NCBI GenBank assembly: GCA_029861485.1
Contig: JAOTZF010000009.1
Coordinates: 1-16,304 of the forward strand
Reading direction: 5' to 3'
Origin: Thermoleophilia bacterium
GTDB taxonomy: Bacteria > Actinomycetota > Thermoleophilia > Miltoncostaeales > Miltoncostaeaceae
Length of the DNA: 16,304 bases
Position numbers and translations under genes: made by a program. The stretch's first letter is position 1. Each line of letters starts with the position of its first letter. The notes beneath the pieces were generated by a model. It saw only the letters and a list, made by a program, of their open reading frames with translations. It was not told the origin of the DNA and searched no databases. This document shows, piece after piece, positions 8,087-15,323 of this stretch.

Positions 8087-8890
8087 ATGACTACCACCGC
8101 CACGAAGACCGCGCTCATGATCAACGGCCGGATCGTCGACGCCGGCAGCGCGCAGATCGCACTCGATGACGGTTTCGTCCGCGGCGACGGGGTCTTCGAG
8201 GGCATGCGCGCCTACGGTCGCCGCCCGCGCACTCCCTCTGAGCATCTCGACCGACTTCAACGCTCGGCCGACGGCGTTGGTATCACGCTTGATCGCACCC
8301 AGCTGGAGTCGGAGCTCGCCGAGTTCTGCGCCTCGACCGCCGCGACCGACTGCGCCATCCGTCTGATGGTCAGCCGTGGGGGCCAACGGGTCTGGCGCGA
8401 AGAGCCGCTGCCGCCCGACTCCGCCGGCTTGGCGCTGCTCCCCGTCGAGCATCTGGTTACGCCCCTGCTGATCGGATCCAAGACCCTGTCGTACGCCGCC
8501 AACATGCAGGCCCATCGTCGAGCGAAGGCCGCCGGCCACGACGAGGCCCTGCTCGTGCGCTCGGGCGATCAAGCGATTCTCGAGGGTCCCACCTCCTCCT
8601 TTTGCTGGATCGAGGGCGAGCAGCTCGTCTTCCCGCCGCTCGACGACGCCGGAGTGCTCGATTCCATCACCCGCCGCCTCGCCGTCCAGGCAATGCCGTC
8701 GACGACCCGCCTCGCCACGCTCGACGAGCTCGCCGAAGCCGACGGGGCCTTGCTGATCTCCACCGTCATGGAGGCGCAGCCCGTTGCGGAGGTCGCGGGG
8801 GTTGCGAGCTTCGATCCAACAGGCCCGCCGCTCCAGGCGGCGCGCGCGGCAATCAAGACCGCAATCGATGAGAGCGTAGTCGCGCTGTAG
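8087..8890 (+). CDS. Class IV PLP aminotransferase (branched-chain/D-amino acid aminotransferase or aminodeoxychorismate lyase type)
   Basis: 267 residues, normal for fold-type IV PLP enzymes. It begins MINGRIVDAG and DDGFVRGDGVFEGMRAY, the usual N-terminal pattern. K132 in IGSKTLSYAANMQAHRRAKAAGHDEALLV is the expected PLP lysine, followed by the glutamate motif ILEGPTSSFCWIEG and the phosphate-binding end region (DGALLISTVMEAQPV). In EGPTSSF a Ser stands where many members have Asn (E-x-x-x-N-x-F). Substrate cannot be set from sequence: IlvE, D-alanine aminotransferase and PabC share these motifs. The ATG has no Shine-Dalgarno; TACTGT at 8074-8079, seven bases before the ATG, fits an actinobacterial -10 box, so the mRNA may be leaderless. 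No convincing -35 is seen. Confidence 0.88.
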   Translation: MTTTATKTALMINGRIVDAGSAQIALDDGFVRGDGVFEGMRAYGRRPRTPSEHLDRLQRSADGVGITLDRTQLESELAEFCASTAATDCAIRLMVSRGGQRVWREEPLPPDSAGLALLPVEHLVTPLLIGSKTLSYAANMQAHRRAKAAGHDEALLVRSGDQAILEGPTSSFCWIEGEQLVFPPLDDAGVLDSITRRLAVQAMPSTTRLATLDELAEADGALLISTVMEAQPVAEVAGVASFDPTGPPLQAARAAIKTAIDESVVAL

Positions 8891-8983
8891 CGCTCGGCCG
8901 GGTTAGGTCGCATCTGGGCGGGCCTCCGCCTGCGTCCTCTCGTTACCGTGGCTCAGACGACGCTAGCGATTGAGGGGTCAGAG

Positions 8984-9283
8984 ATGAGCACGGTGGTCGT
9001 TCGCTACACGCCCAGGCCGGAGCAGGCTGACGAGAACCAACGCCTCGTCGAGGCGGTCTTCGCCGAGCTGGCGGAAACCCAGCCGGAGGGCCTCCGCTAC
9101 ACCACGATGCGGCTCGCGGACGGCACGTTCGTGCATGTCGCTGAGGTGAACGGTGAGGAGAACCCGCTCCGCCACAGCGCGGCGTTCGCCGAGTTCCAGA
9201 AGGGGATCGTCGAGCGGTGCGAGCCCGGAAAGGGGCCAAATCCGCAGGAGGCCACGCTGCTGGGCTCCTATCGTCCCCCCTGA
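8984..9283 (+). CDS. Small dimeric alpha/beta-barrel (ABM-like) protein
   Basis: 99 residues from ATG 8984, which has GAGGGG at 8972-8977 (spacing 6); an in-frame GTG at 8948 lacks such a site. The sequence runs STVVVRYTPRPEQADENQRLVEAVFAEL, GLRYTTMRLADGTFVHVAEV and AAFAEFQKGIVERC, the beta-alpha-beta-beta-alpha-beta layout of the antibiotic-biosynthesis-monooxygenase/EthD-type ferredoxin fold. Such proteins are often dimers that act as small oxygenases or ligand binders; no substrate can be inferred. It converges on typA with 11 bases between the stops. Confidence 0.75.
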   Translation: MSTVVVRYTPRPEQADENQRLVEAVFAELAETQPEGLRYTTMRLADGTFVHVAEVNGEENPLRHSAAFAEFQKGIVERCEPGKGPNPQEATLLGSYRPP

Positions 9284-9294
9284 GTAGTCCCGCG

Positions 9295-11145
9295 TCAGCT
9301 GGAGGAGGCCGTCGGGGCGCGGCCGTTCTTCAGCCGCTTGACGGCGCGGGCGCGCTCCCCGGCATCGAGCACCGCCTTGCGTAGGCGGATGTGCTCGGGC
9401 GTCACCTCGACGCACTCGTCCGCCGCGATGAACTCCAAGGCGCGCTCCAGGGTGAACTTCGTAGGAGCGGTCAGCCGAACCGTCTCATCCGCCGCCGCGG
9501 CGCGCATGTTGGTCAGCTTCTTCTCACGGCAGACGTTCACGTCCATCTCCTCCGGCCGAGGGTGCTCGCCGACGATCATCCCCTCGTACACGGTCGCGCC
9601 CGGCGCCACGAAGAGGGTGTAGCGATTCTGAAGCGCCTGGACGGCGTGGCCGGTAACGAGGCCCCTTCGATCGGCCACGACGCTGCCGGAGGTCCTCGTG
9701 CGCAGCTCGCCCATCCAGGGTGAGTAGCCCTCGAACACGTGGTGCATGAGCCCCGTCCCGCGCGTCTCGCTGAGGAAATCGGTGCGAAAGCCGATCAGCG
9801 CGCGTGCCGGCACGATGTAGTCGAGCCTCACCCAGCCGGCGCCGTGGTTGGTGAGTTTCTGCATGCGAGCCTTACGCTCGCCGAGCAGGCTGGTGACCGA
9901 CCCTACGTGGTCCTCCGGCACGTCGATCGTCAGGCGTTCGGTGGGCTCGCGAAGGGTGCCGTCGATCTGGCGCGTGACCACCAGCGGCTTGCCGACGGTC
10001 AGCTCGAACCCCTCTCTGCGCATCATCTCCACCAGCACCGCCAGCTGGAGCTCGCCGCGACCCTGTACCTCCCAGCTGTCGGGGCGATCGGTCGGCAGGA
10101 CCCTCAGCGAGACGTTGCCGACCAGCTCTTGCTCGAGCCGGGCCTTGATGAGCCGGGCGGTGAGCTTGTCGCCGTCCTGGCCCACGAGTGGAGACGTATT
10201 GGCGCCGATGATCACCGACAGCGTCGGCTCGTCGACGGCGATCACGGGCATCGGGCGCGGGTCCTCGGGGTCGGCCAGCGTCTCGCCGATCGTCACCTCG
10301 TCGATGCCGGCGACGGCGATGATCTCTCCCGGGCCGGCCTCCTCGACCTGCACGCGCTCGAGGTTCTCGGTCACATAGACGCTGCCGAGGTGCACGTTCT
10401 GACGGGATCCGTCGGCGCGGCACCAGGCGACCTGGGCCCCTTGGCGGATGGTGCCGTGCTGGACACGGCACAGGGCGATTCGGCCCACGTAGGGCGACGC
10501 GTCCAGGTTGGTGACCCACGCCTGCAGCGGATGGTCGAGGTCGTACTCGGGTGCGGGCACGTGATCGAGCAACGTCGCGAACAACGGCCTTAGATCCGTG
10601 CCGGCGACCTCGGGGTCGAGGGTCGCTGTGCCCTCGCGGGCGTTCGTGTAGACGATGGGGAACTCGATCTGATGATCGTGGGCGTCGAGGTCGAGGAACA
10701 GCTCGTAGGTCTCGTCCACGACGGCGGAGATCCTGGCGTCGGGGCGATCGATCTTATTCACCACCAGCAGGACGGGAAGGTCCAGCTCCATGGCTTTCCT
10801 CAGCACGAACCTCGTCTGCGGCAACGGCCCCTCGCTCGCGTCCACGAGCAGTAGAACGCCGTCGACCATGGTGAGGGCGCGCTCGACCTCACCACCGAAA
10901 TCCGCGTGGCCCGGAGTGTCGAGGATGTTGATCTTCACGTCGCCCACGCGCACCGCAGTGTTCTTGGCCAGGATGGTGATGCCGCGCTCGCGCTCCAGAT
11001 CCATCGAGTCCATGACGCGCTCGGCGACGTCCTGGCCGGTGCGAAAGGCGCCCGACTGCCACAGCATCGCGTCGACCAAGGTCGTCTTGCCATGGTCGAC
11101 GTGTGCGACGATCGCGACGTTTCGGAGCTCGCGCCGAGGTGCCAT
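9295..11145 (-). CDS. typA: Ribosome-associated GTPase TypA/BipA
   Basis: 616 residues from ATG 11145; a TTG at 11148 lies directly before it. TypA is a translational GTPase related to EF-G that binds 70S ribosomes and helps 50S assembly and stress or low-temperature growth. The G domain has AHVDHGKTTL (14-23), RGITILAKNTAV, DTPGHADFGGEVERALTMVDG and NKIDRPDAR. Beta-barrel domain II, the EF-G III/V-like domains (VQGRGELQLAVLVEMMRREGFEL; LIGFRTDFLSETRGTGLM) and the BipA-specific C-terminal domain (MDVNVCREKKLTNMRAAAADE) follow; the ending is normal. It lies downstream of the DEAD-box helicase on the same strand with a 38-base gap, so both are probably cotranscribed. The leader carries a G-quadruplex motif and a weak GGTGAG Shine-Dalgarno. 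Confidence 0.97.
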   Translation of the reverse strand: MAPRRELRNVAIVAHVDHGKTTLVDAMLWQSGAFRTGQDVAERVMDSMDLERERGITILAKNTAVRVGDVKINILDTPGHADFGGEVERALTMVDGVLLLVDASEGPLPQTRFVLRKAMELDLPVLLVVNKIDRPDARISAVVDETYELFLDLDAHDHQIEFPIVYTNAREGTATLDPEVAGTDLRPLFATLLDHVPAPEYDLDHPLQAWVTNLDASPYVGRIALCRVQHGTIRQGAQVAWCRADGSRQNVHLGSVYVTENLERVQVEEAGPGEIIAVAGIDEVTIGETLADPEDPRPMPVIAVDEPTLSVIIGANTSPLVGQDGDKLTARLIKARLEQELVGNVSLRVLPTDRPDSWEVQGRGELQLAVLVEMMRREGFELTVGKPLVVTRQIDGTLREPTERLTIDVPEDHVGSVTSLLGERKARMQKLTNHGAGWVRLDYIVPARALIGFRTDFLSETRGTGLMHHVFEGYSPWMGELRTRTSGSVVADRRGLVTGHAVQALQNRYTLFVAPGATVYEGMIVGEHPRPEEMDVNVCREKKLTNMRAAAADETVRLTAPTKFTLERALEFIAADECVEVTPEHIRLRKAVLDAGERARAVKRLKNGRAPTASSS

Positions 11146-11154
11146 CAACTCACC

Positions 11155-11170
11155 GCCCGCCCGCCCGCCC
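11155..11170 (-). repeat. (GGGC)4 tandem tract in the typA leader, G-quadruplex motif
   Basis: The plus strand has four GCCC units; the minus strand, which is the typA mRNA sense, reads GGGCGGGCGGGCGGG with one-base loops, a canonical G-quadruplex pattern. The last G triplet is ten bases from the typA ATG, directly before GGTGAG. As a tetranucleotide tandem repeat it could also vary in length by slippage. Confidence 0.6.
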
Positions 11171-11173
11171 GGT

Positions 11174-11197
11174 GCCGGGCCGCCTAGCCGGCCCGGC
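11174..11197 (-). terminator. Perfect 9-bp hairpin over the helicase stop codon
   Basis: GCCGGGCCG (11174-11182) pairs with CGGCCCGGC (11189-11197) with a six-base loop that contains the TAG stop of the helicase gene. There is no U-run; on the mRNA the G-quadruplex tract follows within a few bases. It could be a partial terminator or attenuator between the helicase and typA. Confidence 0.4.
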
Positions 11198-12506
11198 GAT
11201 TCGCGCTCCGGCTCCCGCGCGGGACGCGCTTGCTGCCACGCGTGCCGCCCGGCTGATTCGAGGCGTGCCTGCGGCGGGCGCGCTGCTGGGGGGCGGCGTC
11301 ACGTTTCGCTGCAGTTGTTCGCTGCTTCGGCGCGACCGCAACCGGCTCGCGCGCCCGCGCGGTCCGCTCGGATTCGGACAGCCCGGCGAGAAGGGCGGGG
11401 TCCGGCCCGGTGAGGGCGCCATCGATCCCGAGCTTGTTCTTGATCCGCTTTGCGTCGCGAACCTGGTCGGGCTGCAGCAACGACACTACGACGCCACCGC
11501 TTCCTGCACGGGCGGTGCGGCCCGAGCGATGAACGTAGGCCTTCAGGTCCTCGGGCGGGTCGTAGTGCACCACCGAAGCCACGCCGTCAACGTGGATGCC
11601 GCGGGCGGCGACATCCGTGGCCACGAGGGCCTTGACCTTGCCCTTCGAGAAGGACGCCAGCGCGCGGGTCCGCTGACCCTGGCTGCGCCCGCCGTGGATC
11701 GGCGCGGCGGCGATTCCCGCCCGCCCAAGCTGCTTGGCCAGCCGATCGGACCCGCGGCGTGTCCGGCAGAAGACGATTGCCGGCCACACCGCGTTCACGG
11801 CGTCTGCCGCCGTCTGCATACGCTCGTCTTTGGCGACGTTCCAGAAGAGATGCTCTGCATGAGCGATATCCGGGGTCTCTTGCCCGACCGAGTGGTGGAC
11901 GGGGTTCCGCTGATACTGCTTCGTGAGCTTCGCGACGTCGCCGTCGAGCGTCGCCGAGAAGAGCATGGTCTGGCGATCGTCGGGCGTCTGGTTCAGCAGC
12001 CGGCGAACAGCGGGCATGAATCCCATGTCGGCCATCCGGTCCGCTTCGTCGAGCACGATTTGATCGACGTTGGAGAGATCGACTGCTCCGCGTTCGATCA
12101 GGTCCTCGAGGCGCCCGGGGCAGGCCACGAGTATGTCGACGCCGCGGCGCAGGGCCTTCAGCTGAGGCCCATAGCCGACGCCGCCGTAGACGGTGGCAAT
12201 TTGAGCCCGAGCCGAGCCCGCGAAGCTCTTGAGCTCTTTGCTGATCTGCTCGGCGAGCTCCCGCGTGGGGGCCAGCACCAACGCGCGCGGCCGGTGCGGA
12301 TCGGCGGCATGGGCACGAGCGAGGAGGGGGATGCCAAAGGCAAGGGTCTTGCCGGAGCCCGTCGGCGCGCGGCCGCACACGTCGCGGCCGGCGAGCGCGT
12401 CGGCGATCGTGGCGGCCTGGATCTCGAAGGGCTCGGTGATTCCGCGCTCCGCGAGGGCAGCGACGATCGACTCGGGTACGCCCAGCTGGGCGAAGGTCAT
12501 GCTCAT
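11184..12506 (-). CDS. DEAD-box ATP-dependent RNA helicase (RhlE/CsdA-like)
   Basis: 440 residues from ATG 12506. All superfamily 2 motifs are present: Q motif (FAQLGVPESIVAALAERGI then Q30), motif I APTGSGKT (47-54), Ia PTRELAEQI, GG region, Ib ACPGRL, DEAD (153-156), SAT, IV VFCRTRRGSDRL, V ATDVAARGI, VI HRSGRTARAG. The tail after ~385 is basic and low-complexity (KRDAAPQQRARRRHASNQPG and on), a typical RNA-binding extension. Probable role: unwinding structured RNA in ribosome assembly or mRNA turnover, often at low temperature, which fits with TypA downstream. AGGAG at 12511-12515 with four A before the ATG is a strong ribosome site. The exact subfamily is not fixed. Confidence 0.95.
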   Translation of the reverse strand: MSMTFAQLGVPESIVAALAERGITEPFEIQAATIADALAGRDVCGRAPTGSGKTLAFGIPLLARAHAADPHRPRALVLAPTRELAEQISKELKSFAGSARAQIATVYGGVGYGPQLKALRRGVDILVACPGRLEDLIERGAVDLSNVDQIVLDEADRMADMGFMPAVRRLLNQTPDDRQTMLFSATLDGDVAKLTKQYQRNPVHHSVGQETPDIAHAEHLFWNVAKDERMQTAADAVNAVWPAIVFCRTRRGSDRLAKQLGRAGIAAAPIHGGRSQGQRTRALASFSKGKVKALVATDVAARGIHVDGVASVVHYDPPEDLKAYVHRSGRTARAGSGGVVVSLLQPDQVRDAKRIKNKLGIDGALTGPDPALLAGLSESERTARAREPVAVAPKQRTTAAKRDAAPQQRARRRHASNQPGGTRGSKRVPRGSRSANRRAG

Positions 12507-12515
12507 TTTTCTCCT

Positions 12516-12530
12516 GCCCGCGAGGCGGGC
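12516..12530 (-). promoter_or_regulatory. Hairpin directly 5' of the helicase ribosome-binding site
   Basis: On the mRNA, GCCCGC-CTC-GCGGGC is a perfect 6-bp stem with a three-base loop that ends at the base before AGGAG. It could hold the Shine-Dalgarno single-stranded or affect ribosome access in a temperature-dependent way. This is position-based inference only. Confidence 0.4.
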
Positions 12531-12552
12531 CCTAATTCAGGGTTCGGGACGG

Positions 12553-12573
12553 CCCCGAGAGCGCCCCTCGGGG
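12553..12573. repeat. 7-bp inverted repeat in the divergent intergenic region
   Basis: CCCCGAG (12553-12559) and CTCGGGG (12567-12573) with a seven-base loop, 47 bases upstream of the helicase ATG. It may be a leader hairpin of the helicase mRNA or an operator. Confidence 0.35.
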
Positions 12574-12884
12574 GTATGCGTTGGTCTGAAACGGCTCACG
12601 ATGACCGGAAAGAACCAGCGCCCGTCTGCGAACCCATCCGGCCGGCTCGGAGCCGGCGGAGAGGGTCACACTAGCGGTCTTGTGGGTCCGCGCGTCGCGA
12701 TCGGCAACGCGGGAACCGTCGACACTCTGACCGGCAGTGCAGGTCGCGTGGAAGAAGACGCGTTCGGACCGCGGCGCGGGGGCGGGGATGCGCCGTCCGC
12801 CGACGCCTAGCTCAAGGTCGGGAGCGGAGCCGCCGATTCTTGGACTGCCAGTCGGCGGGACCGTCGGCGCGGCGCGGCGCGACC

Positions 12885-12890
12885 AAGGAG
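12885..12890 (+). promoter_or_regulatory. Ribosome-binding site that sets the kinase start at TTG 12896
   Basis: AAGGAG followed by five bases and then TTG. It is the only strong Shine-Dalgarno near the 5' end of the frame, and the protein from this TTG starts with the usual N-terminal helix of this kind of GAF domain (LNEQQRLAALRALELLDT). It decides against the longer frame from 12737. Confidence 0.75.
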
Positions 12891-12895
12891 CACCG

Positions 12896-15304
12896 TTGAC
12901 GGCACCAGATCTCCCCCTGAACGAGCAGCAGCGTCTGGCGGCGCTGCGGGCGCTGGAGCTTCTCGACACCGAGGCGGAGGAGCGCTTCGACCGGATCACC
13001 CGGCTCGCCACCGCGCTGTTCGACGTTCCCATCGCGGCGGTTTCGCTGGTGGACGCCGAGCGGGAATGGTTCAAGTCGTGCCAGGGGCTCAACACCACCG
13101 AGGGCCCCCGCTCGACCTCCTTCTGCGGACACACGATCCTCGACCAGGAGCCGCTCGTGATCGAGGATGCGGGCGCCGATCCGCGCTTTGCCGGCAACCC
13201 CCAGGTGATCGAGGACGGCATCCGCTTCTACGCGGGAGTACCGATCCGTGCAGTCGACCGGAGCGCCGTCGGCGCGTTCTGCATCAAGGATCGTGTACCC
13301 CGGCGGCTCACGGGCGAGCAGCTCGCCAGATTGCGCGATCTCGCCGGAATGGCCGAGGCGGAGCTGAACCTGGCCGAGGTGACCGAGTTGCGAGCTCTGC
13401 TCGAGGAGAGCGCATCCGAGCGGCGCCGGCTGGAGGACGACCGCGAGCAGTTCTTCGAGCTGTCGCTGGACATGCTGTGCATTGCCGATTTCGAGGGCAA
13501 TTTCCAGCAGCTCAACCCTGCGTGGGAGCACACGCTCGGCTACAGCCGCGCCGAGCTGCGGGCGCAGCCGTTCATCGAGCTCGTGCACCCCGACGATCAG
13601 GAGTCGACCCTGTCCGAGGCCAAGGCGCTGGCCGAGGGCCAGGTGTGTCTGTCGTTCGAGAACCGCTATCGCCATCGCGAGGGTGGCTACCGGTGGCTCC
13701 ACTGGTCGGCCTCGGCGTCCCCCGAACGTGGTCTCATCTACGCCGTGGCCCGAGACGTCACCGACCTCAAGCACATAGAGGCGCAGCTGCGGGCCGCGAA
13801 GGAAGAGGCGGAGACCGCCAGCCGCACCAAGAGTGAGTTCCTCGCAAACATGAGCCATGAGCTCCGGACTCCGCTCAACTCCGTCATCGGGTTCTCCGCC
13901 GTCTTGCTGGAGAACAGGGCCGGCAATCTCGGCCCGGCCGACCTGCAGTTCCTGGAACGCATCAAAGACGGCGGAGAGCACCTGCTGGAGCTGATCAACG
14001 ACGTTCTGGACATCTCCAAGATCGAGGCTGGCAAGCTGGAGCTGGCGATCGATCAGGTTGAGCTGGAGTCGCTGGTGCGCGCCACGGTGCCCCAGTTCGA
14101 GTCGCTGGCCGGCGACAAGGGCGTCAGCCTTGAGGTCGAGGCGCCGGATGGGGCCTCCGCGAAGGTCGAAGCCGACCCGATGCGCCTCAAGCAGGTCTTG
14201 CTCAACCTGGTGGGCAACGCCGTCAAGTTCACGCCAGACGGCACGGTCACCGTGCGCGTGGTCGTCGGATCGGGTGGAAACGCGCAGGCTGTCGAGGTGG
14301 AGGACACCGGCATCGGCATCCCCGCCGACAAGCTGAGCCGGATCTTCGATTCATTCCAGCAGGCAGAGACATCGACCAGCCGCCGCTTCGGCGGCACCGG
14401 CTTGGGCCTTACCATCTCGCGGCGCCTCTGCCGACTGATGGGCTTCGATCTCACTGCTGCCAGCATCGAGGGTGAGGGGTCGACCTTCCGGATCGAGCTC
14501 CGGCCCGACTCGGTGCCAGAGTCTGACTCGGCCTCCACTTTCACCGGGGACGTCGGGGCCCTCACGGGGCCAACGACGGGGCCGCTCGTGCTGGTGATCG
14601 ATGATGAGGTCGACTCCCGGATGCTGCTCAGCGACACCATCTCCGAGCTTGGCTGCCGGGTCACCACCGCGCCCTCTGTGGAGGAGGGCGTGCGGCTGGC
14701 CCGGGAGCTCGGCCCCGACCTGATCACTCTCGATCTGATGATGCCCGGTATGGACGGCTGGGAGGGGCTGCGGTTGCTGAAGTCCGACCCGGTTCTCGGC
14801 GACACTCCGGTCGTCGTCGTCAGCATCGTCGGTCGCGACCATCGCCGCTCCCTGGTCGGGGCCGCCGAGGTGCTCGACAAGCCGGTGGATCGGCGGGCGC
14901 TGGAGAGCGTGCTGGGCGACCATCTGCCCGCGCCAGGCTCGCGGGTGTTCGTGGTCGACGCCGGCGGCGCGGGCGTCGAGATGAAGCGGGTGCTCGAGCG
15001 GAACGGCCGGAAGGTCGAGGCGGCCCCGGTCACGGACGCGATCTACGACGCCATCGGCGACTTCGATCCCGAGCTCATCGTGATGGCCGTCGGCGAGACC
15101 AACCCGGCCTCGATCGGCTTCTTGGAGCGAATCCATGTGCTGCCTGGCTTCGCAGAGATGCCAGTGGTCGTGGTGGGCGCCGCTGATCTGGAGCTGTCGG
15201 AGCTGCGACGTGTCAACTCGCGGGTGGCGGCAGTGGTGTATGACGACGCCGATCTGGCCTCCGCGCTGTGGGGAGCGCTGCGCCAGGCACTCTCGGTGGC
15301 CTGA
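12896..15304 (+). CDS. Hybrid sensor histidine kinase: GAF-PAS-HisKA-HATPase-REC-pseudoREC
   Basis: 802 residues from TTG 12896. Order of domains: GAF (~20-160, FDVPIAAVSLVDAEREWFKS), a short coiled coil (~165-190), PAS (~190-300, FEGNFQQLNPAWEHTLGYSRAEL then PAC RYRHREGGYRWLHW), dimerization/phosphotransfer domain with FLANMSHELRTP (H321), ATPase domain with N-box NLVGNAVKF, DTGIGIP and GGTGLGLTIS, and a receiver with IDDE, phosphoacceptor D613 in LITLDLMMPGMDG and KPVD lysine. A second receiver-like domain (~685-800) lacks the acidic pocket and the acceptor Asp (LIVMAVGE). No membrane segment is seen, so it should sense a cytoplasmic signal. No response regulator is adjacent. It converges with the glycosyltransferase gene, 19 bases between stops. 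Confidence 0.93.
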   Translation: MTAPDLPLNEQQRLAALRALELLDTEAEERFDRITRLATALFDVPIAAVSLVDAEREWFKSCQGLNTTEGPRSTSFCGHTILDQEPLVIEDAGADPRFAGNPQVIEDGIRFYAGVPIRAVDRSAVGAFCIKDRVPRRLTGEQLARLRDLAGMAEAELNLAEVTELRALLEESASERRRLEDDREQFFELSLDMLCIADFEGNFQQLNPAWEHTLGYSRAELRAQPFIELVHPDDQESTLSEAKALAEGQVCLSFENRYRHREGGYRWLHWSASASPERGLIYAVARDVTDLKHIEAQLRAAKEEAETASRTKSEFLANMSHELRTPLNSVIGFSAVLLENRAGNLGPADLQFLERIKDGGEHLLELINDVLDISKIEAGKLELAIDQVELESLVRATVPQFESLAGDKGVSLEVEAPDGASAKVEADPMRLKQVLLNLVGNAVKFTPDGTVTVRVVVGSGGNAQAVEVEDTGIGIPADKLSRIFDSFQQAETSTSRRFGGTGLGLTISRRLCRLMGFDLTAASIEGEGSTFRIELRPDSVPESDSASTFTGDVGALTGPTTGPLVLVIDDEVDSRMLLSDTISELGCRVTTAPSVEEGVRLARELGPDLITLDLMMPGMDGWEGLRLLKSDPVLGDTPVVVVSIVGRDHRRSLVGAAEVLDKPVDRRALESVLGDHLPAPGSRVFVVDAGGAGVEMKRVLERNGRKVEAAPVTDAIYDAIGDFDPELIVMAVGETNPASIGFLERIHVLPGFAEMPVVVVGAADLELSELRRVNSRVAAVVYDDADLASALWGALRQALSVA

Positions 15305-15323
15305 GCCGCCGCCGACCTCAGCG

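Larger units (their letters stand above)
12507..12895. other. Divergent intergenic region between the helicase and histidine kinase genes
   Basis: 389 bases holding the 5' ends of both divergent genes. It contains the helicase Shine-Dalgarno and adjacent hairpin (12511-12530), a second hairpin (12553-12573) and the kinase Shine-Dalgarno (12885-12890). The kinase frame is open back to a GTG at 12737, but the residues before 12896 are basic, low-complexity and lack a ribosome site. No clear promoter hexamers were found. Confidence 0.5.

Noticed and set aside
11103..12674. 523-residue open frame on the plus strand opposite the helicase
   Set aside because: The minus strand encodes a helicase with every expected motif; the plus frame runs through both intergenic regions and has no recognizable domain.
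12737..12895. N-terminal extension of the kinase from GTG 12737
   Set aside because: The extra 53 residues are basic and low-complexity, and the only strong Shine-Dalgarno points to TTG 12896.
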